DNA of 64,000 bases from Sphingomonas sinipercae (GTDB lineage Bacteria > Pseudomonadota > Alphaproteobacteria > Sphingomonadales > Sphingomonadaceae): assembly GCF_011302055.1 (NCBI RefSeq), contig NZ_CP049871.1, positions 1,632,501 through 1,696,500 of the forward strand, written 5' to 3'. The stretch's first letter is position 1. Every line of letters starts with the position of its first letter. The position numbers were made by a program, and so were the translations under genes. The notes under the pieces are model-generated. The model saw only the letters and a program-made list of their open reading frames with translations. It did not search any database and was not told the origin of the DNA. Below, one piece after another: positions 34,955-46,376 of the stretch.

Positions 34955-35338
34955 ATGCGCGGAATTACCTCGATTGCGACGGCAATGGGGCTGATGGGCG
35001 TCGCCGTCTGGATCATGATGAGCGACGGTTCCACGCCCCAGGCGCTGGCGGCCGCTGCGATGTCGCTGTTCGTGATGTACCGCGGCTATCGCGGAATCGG
35101 GACAAACCCGGTGGAAGCCATCGTCACAACGAGGTCGCTGGCGGTGAACCCGGCGCGGACGATATTCGACACGGTCGTCGAGACACTCCCCGACTTCGTC
35201 CCCGAGAGGAAAGAGGACGATGACGTCGGTCCAAAGATGGACCATGACGCAATCATCGCCCGCTACCTCGAAAATCGGCCCGGCGGGCCACCGACGGTGA
35301 CCGCGCCGCCGCCGGCCTTCGGCCGCAAAGGGCTGTAG
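34955..35338 (+). CDS. Membrane protein of unknown function
   Basis: A 127-residue protein with two hydrophobic segments near the N-terminus (about residues 4-20 and 28-42), then a charged soluble part and a Pro-rich tail. No family is recognised. The ATG has GGAGGGA just upstream. It ends four bases before the convergent acyl-CoA dehydrogenase. Confidence 0.65.
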   Translation: MRGITSIATAMGLMGVAVWIMMSDGSTPQALAAAAMSLFVMYRGYRGIGTNPVEAIVTTRSLAVNPARTIFDTVVETLPDFVPERKEDDDVGPKMDHDAIIARYLENRPGGPPTVTAPPPAFGRKGL

Positions 35339-35342
35339 CGCG

Positions 35343-37139
35343 CTAGAACGCCATTTCCGGCAACGCCATCACGCTTTCGGCCCCCGCCTCGATCTTGCGG
35401 CGAAGCGCGGAGGCCTCGACCAGCTCCCGGTCCGCATAGAATTTCGCGGTCGCGAGTTTCGATTCGTGGAATTGGCGATCGGTCGCGCCGTCGTTCAGCG
35501 CTTCGGCCGAAACCCTCGCCATCTTCATCCACATCCAGCCCAGGCTGACCAGGCCCATCAGGTTCATGTAGGAATAAGCGCCCGCCCCGGCATTGTCGGG
35601 GTCGGCCATGCCATTTTGCGCCAGCCACATCGTCGCCTCCTGAAGCTCCGCTACCGCAGGCTCCAGCGCGGCGGCGACCCCGGCCGGATCGCTGGCCTGC
35701 TTGGCTTCCGCGATTTCGCTGGCCAGCAAGGCGAAGAAGGCACGGACCGCGCGGCCGCCGTCCTTGGGCAGCTTGCGGCCGACCAGGTCCATCGCCTGGA
35801 TGCCGTTGGTGCCCTCGTAGATCTGGGCAATGCGCGCGTCGCGAACGAACTGCTCCATGCCGTGCTCGCGGATATAGCCGTGGCCGCCGAACACCTGCTG
35901 CCCCAGGACCGCAGCCTCGAAGCCCTTGTCGGTGATGTAGCCCTTGATGACCGGCGTCAGCAGGCTGAGCAGGTCATCAGCCTGCTGCCGCTCTTCCTCG
36001 CTCTGGCCGCGGCGCAGCAGGTCTACCTGCAGCGATCCCCACAGCACCAGCGCGCGGCTGCCCTCGTTCCAGGCGCGCATCTGCATGAGCATCCGCCGGA
36101 CGTCGGGGTGGACCATCAAGTTGTCGGCCCGGGCATTGGGATCGCGCGCGCTTTCCTTGAGCGCTCGGCCCTGGCGACGATCCTTCGCGTAGGCGACGGC
36201 GTTCTGATAGGCGACTTCGCCCTGCGCCAGACCCTGCAGGCCGACGCCGAGCCGCGCCGCGTTCATCATGATGAACATTGCGGCCAGGCCCTTTTCCTTT
36301 TCGCCGACCAGCCAGCCCTTGGCCCCGTCATAGTTCATGACGCAGGTGGCGTTGCCGTGGATGCCCATCTTCTTTTCGAGCGCGCCGCAGCTGACCTGGT
36401 TGCGCTCGCCGAGCGATCCGTCCGCGTTGACGAGGAACTTGGGCACCACGAACAGCGAGATGCCTTTCACGTTGTCGGGCGAATCCGGCATTTTCGCCAG
36501 GACCAGGTGGATAATGTTCTCCGACAGGTCGTGCTCGCCTGAGGAGATGAAAATCTTGGTCCCGGTCAGCGAGTAGCTGCCGTCGCCATTGGGCTCAGCC
36601 TTGGTCTTGAGCAGCCCCAGATCGGTGCCGCAGTGCGGCTCCGTCAGGTTCATCGTCCCGGTCCATTCGCCGGTGGTCATCTTCGGCAGGTAGGTCTGCT
36701 TCTGCTCGTCGCTGCCCTTGATGATGAGGGTCGCCATCGCGCCGCTGGTCAGCCCCTGGTACATCTCGAAGCTGTGGTTGGCCGACAGGATGTATTCGCC
36801 GATCGCAGTTCCGATCACCTGCGGCAGCCCCTGCCCGCCATATTCTTCCGGCGCAGTCAGCGTCGGCCAGCCGGCAGCGCAGAACTGCTGGTAAGCCTCC
36901 TTGAACCCCGGCGGGGCCGTGACGCTGCCGTCGTCCGCCCGCTTGCACCCGATCTCGTCGCCGACCTTGTTGAGCGGCTGCAGCACCTCGCTGGCGAACT
37001 TGCCGGCTTCCTCAAGGATCGCCTCGACCACGTCGGGAGTCGCGTTGGCGAACCCGGGAAGGTTCGAAAAGCGGCTGATCTGGAGCACGTCTTCAAGGAT
37101 GTAGCGGGTGTCTTTGACGGGCGCGTTGTAGATGGGCAT
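35343..37139 (-). CDS. Acyl-CoA dehydrogenase (DmdC-like long form)
   Basis: A 598-residue flavoenzyme that makes an alpha-beta double bond in acyl-CoA. The start [13 protein letters not shown] and the length fit the long branch that includes DmdC and related enzymes, rather than the 380-residue type. Visible are the FAD-binding [17 protein letters not shown] and [14 protein letters not shown] regions and the catalytic-base/FAD region [18 protein letters not shown], followed by an extra C-terminal helical domain. The exact acyl substrate is unknown. Divergent from purF. Confidence 0.9.
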   Translation of the reverse strand: MPIYNAPVKDTRYILEDVLQISRFSNLPGFANATPDVVEAILEEAGKFASEVLQPLNKVGDEIGCKRADDGSVTAPPGFKEAYQQFCAAGWPTLTAPEEYGGQGLPQVIGTAIGEYILSANHSFEMYQGLTSGAMATLIIKGSDEQKQTYLPKMTTGEWTGTMNLTEPHCGTDLGLLKTKAEPNGDGSYSLTGTKIFISSGEHDLSENIIHLVLAKMPDSPDNVKGISLFVVPKFLVNADGSLGERNQVSCGALEKKMGIHGNATCVMNYDGAKGWLVGEKEKGLAAMFIMMNAARLGVGLQGLAQGEVAYQNAVAYAKDRRQGRALKESARDPNARADNLMVHPDVRRMLMQMRAWNEGSRALVLWGSLQVDLLRRGQSEEERQQADDLLSLLTPVIKGYITDKGFEAAVLGQQVFGGHGYIREHGMEQFVRDARIAQIYEGTNGIQAMDLVGRKLPKDGGRAVRAFFALLASEIAEAKQASDPAGVAAALEPAVAELQEATMWLAQNGMADPDNAGAGAYSYMNLMGLVSLGWMWMKMARVSAEALNDGATDRQFHESKLATAKFYADRELVEASALRRKIEAGAESVMALPEMAF

Positions 37140-37272
37140 CGGCGGCTTGATCCTTTCGCTAACTTACCCTGAAGTAAGCAGCGGGCGGCTTCAAGTGGCA
37201 TTAAGGTCAGGGGCGACAAAGGGGCGGCCAATCCCTATATCGCAACTCCTATCAGCCAAGCGGGGTGGGCAC

Positions 37273-38721
37273 GTGCTGACGACGAATCCGTTCGACGACG
37301 ACAAGCTTCGGGAAGAATGCGGCGTGTTCGGCATCTGGGGTGCCGACAATGCCGCAAGCTTCGTCGCGCTCGGCCTGCACGCGCTGCAGCATCGCGGGCA
37401 GGAAGCGGCCGGGATCACCAGCTTCGACGGCGCCCATTTTCACTCTCATCGCGCGATGGGCCATGTCGCTGGCAATTTCGACAGCGACGAAGTGATGCGC
37501 CGACTGCCGGGCCAGACCGGCATCGGCCACGTCCGCTATTCCACGACCGGCGAAACCGCGCTGCGCAACGTGCAGCCGCTGTTCGCCGAGCTGAATGACG
37601 GCGGCTTTGCGGTCGCCCACAACGGCAATTTGTCGAACGCGATGCGCCTGCGCCGGACGCTCAACCGCCGCGGCTCAATCTTCCAGTCGACCAGCGATAC
37701 CGAAGTCATCATCCACCTCGTCGCCACGTCGAGCTACGCGGCCCCGCTCGATCGGTTGATTGACGCGCTCAAGCAAGTGGAAGGCGCCTACGCGCTGGTC
37801 GTCCTGACCGAAGAAGGCCTGATCGCCTGCCGCGATCCGCTGGGCATCCGCCCGCTGGTCATGGGCAAGCTTGGCGATGCGACCATTTTCGCCTCCGAAA
37901 CCGTCGCCCTCGATGTCGTCGGCGCGACCTTCATCCGCGATGTCGAACCGGGCGAGCTGATCATCGTCAACGCTTCGGGCCTGCGCTCCTTCCGCCCGTT
38001 CCAGCCGGTGCAGCAGCGGCCCTGCATCTTCGAACATGTCTATTTCGCCCGGCCCGACTCGGTGGTCGACGGCACGTCGGTCTATGAAGCGCGCAAGGGC
38101 ATCGGCGCGGAGCTGTCGCGCGAATCGCCGGTCGATGCCGATTACGTCGTTCCAGTCCCCGACAGCGGCGTGCCCGCGGCGCTCGGCTTCTCGCAGGCGT
38201 CCGGAATTCCGTTCGAGCTTGGCATCATCCGCTCGCACTACGTCGGACGAACCTTCATCCAGCCGAGCCAGGAAGTCCGCCATCTGGGCGTGAAGCTGAA
38301 GCACAACGCCAATTCGGCGCTGGTCGATGGCAAGCGAATCGTCCTGGTCGACGATTCGATCGTGCGTGGGACGACTTCGCTAAAGATCGTGCAGATGATG
38401 CGCGATGCGGGCGCGCGCGAAGTGCACATGCGGATCGCCTCGCCCCCGACCCGCCACAGCTGCTTTTACGGCGTCGACACGCCGGAGCGCGCGAAGCTGC
38501 TGGCGGCGCAGATGAATGTCGAGCAGATGCGCGATTACATCAACGCCGACAGCCTGGCCTTCATCTCCATTGAAGGACTGTATCGGGCGCTTGGCGACAC
38601 GCGCGACGCGGCCCGCCCGCAGCGCTGCGACGCCTGTTTCACCGGCGACTATCCGACCGAACTGACCGATTGCGACGACAAGTCGTCGGTGGGTGGGTTG
38701 GCGCTGGTTGCGAGCGCCTAG
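37273..38721 (+). CDS. purF: Amidophosphoribosyltransferase
   Basis: Catalyses the first committed step of purine synthesis, making phosphoribosylamine from PRPP and glutamine. The 482-residue protein begins with a short propeptide before the nucleophile Cys in [11 protein letters not shown], then the class II glutaminase domain ([13 protein letters not shown]) and the PRTase domain with [15 protein letters not shown]-terminal cysteines ([10 protein letters not shown]) may hold a cluster as in some PurF. The GTG at 37273 is the likely start; upstream codons overlap the acyl-CoA dehydrogenase gene. Confidence 0.94.
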   Translation: MLTTNPFDDDKLREECGVFGIWGADNAASFVALGLHALQHRGQEAAGITSFDGAHFHSHRAMGHVAGNFDSDEVMRRLPGQTGIGHVRYSTTGETALRNVQPLFAELNDGGFAVAHNGNLSNAMRLRRTLNRRGSIFQSTSDTEVIIHLVATSSYAAPLDRLIDALKQVEGAYALVVLTEEGLIACRDPLGIRPLVMGKLGDATIFASETVALDVVGATFIRDVEPGELIIVNASGLRSFRPFQPVQQRPCIFEHVYFARPDSVVDGTSVYEARKGIGAELSRESPVDADYVVPVPDSGVPAALGFSQASGIPFELGIIRSHYVGRTFIQPSQEVRHLGVKLKHNANSALVDGKRIVLVDDSIVRGTTSLKIVQMMRDAGAREVHMRIASPPTRHSCFYGVDTPERAKLLAAQMNVEQMRDYINADSLAFISIEGLYRALGDTRDAARPQRCDACFTGDYPTELTDCDDKSSVGGLALVASA

Positions 38722-38729
38722 GCAGCCGG

Positions 38730-39860
38730 CTAGCCGGCGAACATCTCCTTGACCCGGGCGAAGAAATTCTTCGCATTCGGGCATTCGTCGCCGGTTTCAG
38801 TGTCGCGAAATTCCTCGAGCAATTTCTTCTGCTTGGCGCTCATCCGCGTTGGCGTTTCGACCAGGATCCGCGCCACCAGGTCGCCGCGGCCGCGTCCGTT
38901 GAGCACGGCCATGCCGGCGCCGCGCTGCCGCAAATGTTCGCCCGACTGCACGCCCGGCGGGATTTTCAACTCGATCTTCTGACCGTCGAGCGACGGCAGG
39001 CTGATCGTGCCGCCCAGCGCAGCGGTGGTGAAGCTGACGGGGCATTCGGCGACCAGGGTCGTGCCTTCACGCGCATAGACCGAGTGCCGCTTCAAGTGGA
39101 CGAAGATGTAGAGGTCGCCGGACGGCCCATTGCGGACGCCGGATTCCCCTTCGTTGGCCACCCGGATTCGCGTGCCTTCGTCGACGCCAGCCGGAATCTT
39201 CACGGTCAGCTTGCGCCGGTTCAGCGCGCGGCCCTCGCCCTGGCAGGCGCCGCAGGGGTCAGCGATCACCTCGCCGCTGCCACGGCACGTCGGGCAGCCG
39301 CGCTCGACGACGAAGAAGCCCTGCTGGGCCCGGACCTTGCCCATGCCGGAGCACGTGGTGCAGGTTCGCGCACAATTGTCGGCGGAGTTGCAGCCGCGTC
39401 CCTCGCAGGTCTCGCACTTGGCGAGCGTTTCGACCGTCAGCGTCGCTTCCTTGCCCGCGAACGCTTCCTCGAGTGTCAGTTCGAGGTCGTAGCGAAGGTC
39501 GGCGCCGCGCGCGGGATTCGCTCGCGCTCCGCCACCGCGCTGTTGGTCCATGAAATCGCCGAAGATCGACGAGAAAATGTCGGAGAAGCCCTCGAACCCG
39601 GCGCTTCCGAACGGATCCTGGCCACCGCCACCGTTCTGGAACGCGGCCTTGCCGAAGCGATCGTAAGCGGCACGCTTCTGCGGATCCCGGAGGCAGTCAT
39701 AGGCCTCGGTGATCGCCTTGAACTGCGTTTCCTTTTCGGAACAACCGCCGTGGCGGTCCGGGTGGCATTCCATGGCGAGCTTGCGATACGCCGACTTGAT
39801 CGTCGCTCCGTCGGCGCCGCGGGACACGCCCAGCAGCTCGTAATAGTCTTCACTGACCAT
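38730..39860 (-). CDS. dnaJ: Chaperone DnaJ
   Basis: The Hsp40 partner of DnaK. The 376-residue protein has the J-domain (residues 1-70, HPD in CHPDRHGG), a Gly/Phe-rich linker with FGSAGFEGFSDIF, four CxxCxGxG zinc repeats (CETCEGRG, CTTCSGMG, CPTCRGSG, CGACQGEG) and the C-terminal substrate-binding domain. The ATG at 39860 follows GAGGG and gives MVSEDYYELLG. It lies 54 bases after dnaK, with a REP-like palindrome in the gap. Confidence 0.95.
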   Translation of the reverse strand: MVSEDYYELLGVSRGADGATIKSAYRKLAMECHPDRHGGCSEKETQFKAITEAYDCLRDPQKRAAYDRFGKAAFQNGGGGQDPFGSAGFEGFSDIFSSIFGDFMDQQRGGGARANPARGADLRYDLELTLEEAFAGKEATLTVETLAKCETCEGRGCNSADNCARTCTTCSGMGKVRAQQGFFVVERGCPTCRGSGEVIADPCGACQGEGRALNRRKLTVKIPAGVDEGTRIRVANEGESGVRNGPSGDLYIFVHLKRHSVYAREGTTLVAECPVSFTTAALGGTISLPSLDGQKIELKIPPGVQSGEHLRQRGAGMAVLNGRGRGDLVARILVETPTRMSAKQKKLLEEFRDTETGDECPNAKNFFARVKEMFAG

Positions 39861-39876
39861 GACGACCCTCACAGGC

Positions 39877-39904
39877 CGTCACCCCGGCTCGCGCCGGGAT
39901 GACG
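39877..39904. repeat. REP-like palindrome between dnaK and dnaJ
   Basis: A 12-bp imperfect palindrome (CGTCACCCCGGC and GCCGGGATGACG) with a four-base loop. Sequences of this type are frequent, dispersed intergenic palindromes in sphingomonads and related alphaproteobacteria. It may lower dnaJ expression relative to dnaK or protect the dnaK message end. Confidence 0.7.
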
Positions 39905-39914
39905 TTCCTGATCA

Positions 39915-41849
<1,935 letters not shown>

Positions 41850-41913
41850 ATCTTCCCTCTCATGCCCCTCGGCCATCCTCTCCCCAGAGGCGGCCACATT
41901 CGTGTTTCGCTGG

Positions 41914-41943
41914 CGATATAGGTGCGGCAAGCGCAGCGACAAG
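41914..41943 (-). promoter_or_regulatory. RpoH-type promoter for dnaK
   Basis: On the minus strand CTTG (41940-41943) is followed after 17 bases by CCTATATCG, which matches the alphaproteobacterial RpoH consensus CTTG-N17/18-CYTATNTNNG at all but the last position. The predicted leader is about 55-65 bases. Confidence 0.6.
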
Positions 41944-42004
41944 GTTCCGGCAAGCCTGCGCGGGCAACGGATTTGTTAACCATATCCGCGCCAAAGCTGC
42001 CCGG

Positions 42005-43216
42005 ATGGAAGCGCTTGCAACCGGCTCCTGGCTGACCGCGGCAAGAGTGCGACGGGTCGCGCTCGTCGCAGGCATCGCCTCGATTGTCTCCTTGCTGTGG
42101 CTATTCGCCTTTGCGCACGGCACCCTCGATGCGATGGGCCGCCCGCTCGGCACGGACTTTTCGCAGGTCTGGACGGCGGGCACGATGGTGCTCGACGGCC
42201 GTGCCGCCGACGTCTGGTCTTGGCCCAAGCACTTTGCAGTGCAACAGCAGTTTCACCACAGCCGTGACGTGCCGCTCTACGGCTGGCATTACCCGCCGCC
42301 GTTCCTGCTGATCGCGGCCGCGCTGGCCAACCTGCCCTACATTCCGGCGCTGTTCGTGTGGCAGGCGGCAACGCTTGTCCCCCTGGCCTTGCTGCTCAAG
42401 CGGATGGTGCCGCGGCGGGAAACCCTGCTGCTCAGCCTCGCCGCGCCAGTCACCCTTATTTGCGTCACTCATGGCCACAACGGCTTTTTGACCGGCCTTC
42501 TGCTCGGCGGCGGCCTGCTATTGCTCGAACGCAAGCCGTTCGTGGCGGGCCTGCTGCTCGGTTGCCTGATCTACAAGCCGCAGCTTGCGCTCATCATCCC
42601 CCCGCTGCTCATCGTCACGCGCAACTGGCGCGCGACCGGGGGCGCGGTCACTTCCGCATCCCTGCTCGTCGTCCTGACGCTGGCACTTTGGGGCTGGCCG
42701 GTGTGGCAGGCATTCCTCGACAGCCTCCCGCTCACCCGCACGGTCGTCATCGAGCAGGGGAGCACGGGCTGGGAAAAGATCATGAGTCCGTTCGCCGCCA
42801 TCAAGGCGTGGGGCGGGACCACCGCCGCTGCTTATGGCGTCCAGGCGATTCTCACCGCGGCAGCGCTGGCGGCCGTCGTCATCCTTGCCGTGCGCGACAA
42901 CCGCGACCTTCGCAACGCCGCAGTCACTGCCGCGGCGCTGGTTGCCACGCCCTATGTCCTCGATTACGACTTCGTCGTGCTTGGGGTCGGGCTGGCTTTC
43001 CTTTGGCGCGACGGGGAGAAGCATGGCTTCCTCCGCTGGGACCGGACGTTGATGGCGCTGATCTGGATTGCGCCGCTCGCCGCCCGCGGCATCGCCGCAG
43101 CGACGACGGTCCCACTGGGCCTGATCACCGCCTTGTTGGTGCTTGGAATCTCGCTGCGACGATCACTCCTCAGAGCATCGCCATCCCGCCATTCACGTGC
43201 AGCGTTTGCCCAGTGA
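42005..43216 (+). CDS. Glycosyltransferase family 87 membrane protein
   Basis: A 403-residue polytopic protein of the GT87 (mannosyltransferase-like, formerly DUF2029) family with about ten transmembrane segments. The early loop GTDFSQVWTAGTMVLDGRAADVWSW and the YGWHYPPPFLL motif are typical and hold the acidic residue thought to be catalytic. It probably uses a polyprenyl-phosphate sugar donor; target unknown. The ATG is the natural start, divergent from dnaK. Its last 47 bases overlap the convergent fabG end. Confidence 0.82.
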   Translation: MEALATGSWLTAARVRRVALVAGIASIVSLLWLFAFAHGTLDAMGRPLGTDFSQVWTAGTMVLDGRAADVWSWPKHFAVQQQFHHSRDVPLYGWHYPPPFLLIAAALANLPYIPALFVWQAATLVPLALLLKRMVPRRETLLLSLAAPVTLICVTHGHNGFLTGLLLGGGLLLLERKPFVAGLLLGCLIYKPQLALIIPPLLIVTRNWRATGGAVTSASLLVVLTLALWGWPVWQAFLDSLPLTRTVVIEQGSTGWEKIMSPFAAIKAWGGTTAAAYGVQAILTAAALAAVVILAVRDNRDLRNAAVTAAALVATPYVLDYDFVVLGVGLAFLWRDGEKHGFLRWDRTLMALIWIAPLAARGIAAATTVPLGLITALLVLGISLRRSLLRASPSRHSRAAFAQ

Positions 43217-43910
43217 CGTAACCAGCTTCGCGGCTGGCAAGGAAGACGCAAGCGGCGCCGATATCGTCGCCTGAACCCATCGCGCCGAGCGGGATCTTGG
43301 CCAGGATGGCCTCGCGCTGCTGGTCGTTCAGCGCATCGGTCATCGCCGACGTCATGAACCCGGGCGCGACACAGTTGGCGGTGATGCCCCGGCTCGCCAG
43401 CTCCTGCGCGACCGATTTGGTCAGGCCGATCAGCCCGGCTTTCGAGGCGACGTAATTGGCCTGGCCCGGATTACCGGTGACTCCTACCACAGAGGTAATC
43501 GAGACGATCCGGCCGAACCGCGCCTTCATCATCGGCTTTGCAGCAGCTCGAATCAGCCGGAACGCCGCTTCCAGGTTGATTCGGATGACGTCAGAAAATT
43601 CCTCATCCTTCATGCGCATCAAAAGATTGTCGCGGGTCACGCCGGCGTTGTTGATGAGGATGTCGATCTTGCCGCCAAGCGCCTCGACAGCCTGGGGGAC
43701 GAGCTGATCGACCGCCGCGGCGTCCGACAGGTTGCACGGCAAGGCGACATGATCGCCGCCCAAGCCGGAGCGGAAGCTCTCAAGCTTCTCGACATTGCTG
43801 CCCGACACCGCGAGCCGCGCACCCTGCGCGCTCAGCGCCTTGGCGATCGACGAGCCGAGCCCGCCCGAAGCGCCAGTGACCAGCGCAGTCATTCCCGAAA
43901 GGTCGAACAT
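43170..43910 (-). CDS. fabG: 3-oxoacyl-[acyl-carrier-protein] reductase
   Basis: Reduces beta-ketoacyl-ACP with NADPH in fatty-acid elongation. The 246-residue short-chain dehydrogenase has the cofactor motif TGASGGLGSSIA (about residues 12-23), NNAG near 88, and the catalytic Ser-Tyr-Lys in SITSVVG and ANYVASKAGLIG. The MRMKDEEF segment is typical of FabG. GGGAG lies upstream of the ATG. fabD is upstream in the same direction, 98 bases away, with a palindromic repeat in between. Confidence 0.94.
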   Translation of the reverse strand: MFDLSGMTALVTGASGGLGSSIAKALSAQGARLAVSGSNVEKLESFRSGLGGDHVALPCNLSDAAAVDQLVPQAVEALGGKIDILINNAGVTRDNLLMRMKDEEFSDVIRINLEAAFRLIRAAAKPMMKARFGRIVSITSVVGVTGNPGQANYVASKAGLIGLTKSVAQELASRGITANCVAPGFMTSAMTDALNDQQREAILAKIPLGAMGSGDDIGAACVFLASREAGYVTGQTLHVNGGMAML

Positions 43911-43920
43911 TCCACACTCC

Positions 43921-44006
43921 CGTCATGCTGAACTTGTTTCAGCATCCACTTTCCTGCCTTCACCGCGTTTCAACGAAATGGACCCTGAAACGAGTTCAGG
44001 GTGACG
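43921..44006. repeat. Composite palindromic repeat between fabD and fabG
   Basis: An 86-base unit with CGTCA/TGACG at its ends and two inner hairpins: ATGCTGAA/TTCAGCAT (43925-43945) and CCCTGAA/TTCAGGG (43983-44001). Units of this kind, with the GTCATGCTGAACTTG core, are common intergenic repeats in sphingomonads. It would form a stem-loop in the fabD-fabG transcript. Confidence 0.75.
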
Positions 44007-44008
44007 GT

Positions 44009-44947
44009 TTAGGCAATTTCTTTCGCCAGCGCCTCGATATCGTCGATCGTCACCACGCTCGTCACCTTCGCGTCGGGCGCGATGCGCTTGACCATCGGGC
44101 CAAGCACCTTTCCGCCAAGCTCGATGAACTCTTCGACGCCGCTTTCCACCATGTTCGCGACGCTTTCGCGCCAGCGCACCATGCCGGTCACCTGTTCGAC
44201 CAGCAGGTTGCGGATCGCGTCGGGATCGTCCTCGGCCGCTGCGGTCACGTTAGCGAACAGAAGCACCGACGGCGCTTCGAGCACTTCATAGCTCAGCGCG
44301 TCGCGCATCGCCTCGGCCGCGGGCTGCATCAGCGGGCAATGGAACGGCGCTGACACCGGCAGCGGCACGGCCCGCTTGGCGCCCATCTCCTTCGCCAGTC
44401 CGATGGCCCGGTCAATCGCGCCCTTGTGCCCGGACAGCACCACCTGGCTCGGGTCATTGTCGTTGGCGACTGCGCAGACTTCGCCCTGGGCAGCCGCATC
44501 GGCGATCGTCTTGGCCAGCGCCAGGTCGGCGCCGAGCAGAGCGCACATCGCGCCTAAACCGACCGGAACCGCTTGCTGCATCGCCTGCCCACGAAGCTTC
44601 AGCAGCTTTGCGGTCGTCGCCAGGCCGAACCCACCCGCCGCACACAAGGCGGAATATTCCCCGAGCGAATGGCCGGCGACGAAATTCGCGGCCTTGCGGA
44701 GATCGACCCCGCCCTCCTTCGTCAGCGCACTGAACACTGCGAGCGAGTGCGCCATGATCGCAGGTTGCGCATTCTCGGTCAGCTTGAGTTCGTCTTCCGG
44801 GCCGTCGCGCATCAGCCGCGACAGGCTTTGGCCGAGCGCCTCGTCAACCTCGCCGAACACATCGCGCGCCGCTCGGCTTGCCTCGGCAAGCGCGGCGCCC
44901 ATCCCGACCGCTTGGCTGCCTTGCCCCGGAAAGATGAAAGCTCGCAT
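44009..44947 (-). CDS. fabD: Malonyl CoA-acyl carrier protein transacylase
   Basis: Loads malonyl groups on to ACP. The 312-residue protein has FPGQGSQAVGMG at the start, the active-site Ser in GHSLGEYSAL (about residue 93) and the partner His in SAPFHCPLMQPAAE. Length is standard. GGGGA lies before the ATG at 44947; longer forms upstream have no support. It is followed by fabG, with the repeat between. fabF/acpP are not in the window. Confidence 0.95.
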   Translation of the reverse strand: MRAFIFPGQGSQAVGMGAALAEASRAARDVFGEVDEALGQSLSRLMRDGPEDELKLTENAQPAIMAHSLAVFSALTKEGGVDLRKAANFVAGHSLGEYSALCAAGGFGLATTAKLLKLRGQAMQQAVPVGLGAMCALLGADLALAKTIADAAAQGEVCAVANDNDPSQVVLSGHKGAIDRAIGLAKEMGAKRAVPLPVSAPFHCPLMQPAAEAMRDALSYEVLEAPSVLLFANVTAAAEDDPDAIRNLLVEQVTGMVRWRESVANMVESGVEEFIELGGKVLGPMVKRIAPDAKVTSVVTIDDIEALAKEIA

Positions 44948-45029
44948 GCTCGTCCCCTGATTGATGGCGCCGCGACTAGGATGGGCGCGCCCGATTGCCA
45001 ACCCCGCCGGCGAGTGCGAAGTCCACCGG

Positions 45030-46376
45030 ATGGAACCCGTCACGCAAGCGCTCGCCATCCCGCCTGAACCCCGTTCACGAATGCTCGGCAAATGGATGAG
45101 CGCGGCGATGGTCGTCGGCACGATGATCGGCTCCGGAATCTACCTGCTGCCGACCACGCTTGCGCCATACGGTCCCAACCTGGTCTGGGCGTTCGCACTT
45201 ACTGGCGCGGGCACCATGTGCCTGGCTTTCGCCCTCGCCCGGTTGGCCGCGAAGATTCCCGGCGGCCCGTTCGCTTACGTCACCGAAGCGTTCGGGGAGA
45301 CCACGGCGTTCGTCACCTTGTGGAGCTACGTCGTATCGCAATGGACCGGCGTCGCCGCCGTATCCGTCGCGGTCGCGGGCGCGCTCGGCCACGTCTTTCC
45401 GGGGGTGGCGTCCGGTCCCGGGCTGATCGCCACCGCGCTTGCAAGCATCGCCGTGCTGACGTTGGTGAACCTTGGCGGCGCGCGTTCTGCCGGCTGGCTG
45501 CAGGTCGTCGCGACCTTGATCAAGATCGTGCCACTAATCGCCGTCGTCGTGCTGGTGATCGCCCGCGTCGGCGGTGACGGCGCGGTCGAGCCCCTTGCTC
45601 CCGTTCCGATCAGCACCGCACTCGTCGCGGCCGCCGGAGCGCTGATGCTGTTCTCACTGACCGGCTTCGAAGCCGCCGCCGTGACCGCCACGGTGACGCG
45701 CGATTCGACGGAAACGGTGCCCGTCGCGACTATCGGCGGCACCGGCTTCACCGCCATCATCTATCTACTCGCCACCGTCTGCGCCCTGATGCTCCTGTCG
45801 AGCGCGGCGGCCGCCAACAGCAGCGCGCCGTTTGCCGACGCCATCGCTCCGATCCTTGGCGGCGGCGCCGGCGCGGTGGTTGCAATCATCGCGGCGATCA
45901 GCGCCTTCGGCACCTGCAACGCGCTGCTGCTATTCGCGGCGGAGGTCGGGCGGACGATTGCCCGGGCCAACGACCTGCCGCCGGTGTTCCGTCGCGCCAA
46001 CCGGTTCGGTGCGCCGACGGGATCCTTGCTCGTGTCGGCCGGCATCGCAGCCATGCTCGTCCTTGCCAGCTCGTCGAAGAACTTCGTCACCGTTTACATC
46101 TTCATCACCTTGGTCTCGACGGTCGCCGCGCTGATCCTTTACGCGGTTTGCGCCGCCGCGGCGCTCAAGCTGCGAGTGACGGGACGCTGGGCGTTCATCG
46201 CCGTGATCGCGCTGGCCTACTCGGTCGCGATGTTCGTCGGCGCTGGCCTGGAAGCGACCCTCTGGGGCTTTGCGCTCGCCGCCGCCGGCCTGCCGGTGCG
46301 CTGGTTCAGCCGGCGGTTCTGGACCAGCCCGGCGGCGGCGGTTCCGCCAGCCGCGCCTGAGGCACCAGCCGCCTGA
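45030..46376 (+). CDS. APC family amino acid permease
   Basis: A 448-residue secondary transporter with about 12 transmembrane segments. The first helix has MVVGTMIGSGIYLLP, the unwound substrate-binding GSGI motif of the APC superfamily, and FSLTGFEAAAVTA lies in helix 6. The group includes antiporters such as AdiC/PotE (it starts like those), but the substrate cannot be named. It is divergent from fabD; its 3' end overlaps the convergent Rieske oxygenase gene by 71 bases. Confidence 0.85.
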   Translation: MEPVTQALAIPPEPRSRMLGKWMSAAMVVGTMIGSGIYLLPTTLAPYGPNLVWAFALTGAGTMCLAFALARLAAKIPGGPFAYVTEAFGETTAFVTLWSYVVSQWTGVAAVSVAVAGALGHVFPGVASGPGLIATALASIAVLTLVNLGGARSAGWLQVVATLIKIVPLIAVVVLVIARVGGDGAVEPLAPVPISTALVAAAGALMLFSLTGFEAAAVTATVTRDSTETVPVATIGGTGFTAIIYLLATVCALMLLSSAAAANSSAPFADAIAPILGGGAGAVVAIIAAISAFGTCNALLLFAAEVGRTIARANDLPPVFRRANRFGAPTGSLLVSAGIAAMLVLASSSKNFVTVYIFITLVSTVAALILYAVCAAAALKLRVTGRWAFIAVIALAYSVAMFVGAGLEATLWGFALAAAGLPVRWFSRRFWTSPAAAVPPAAPEAPAA

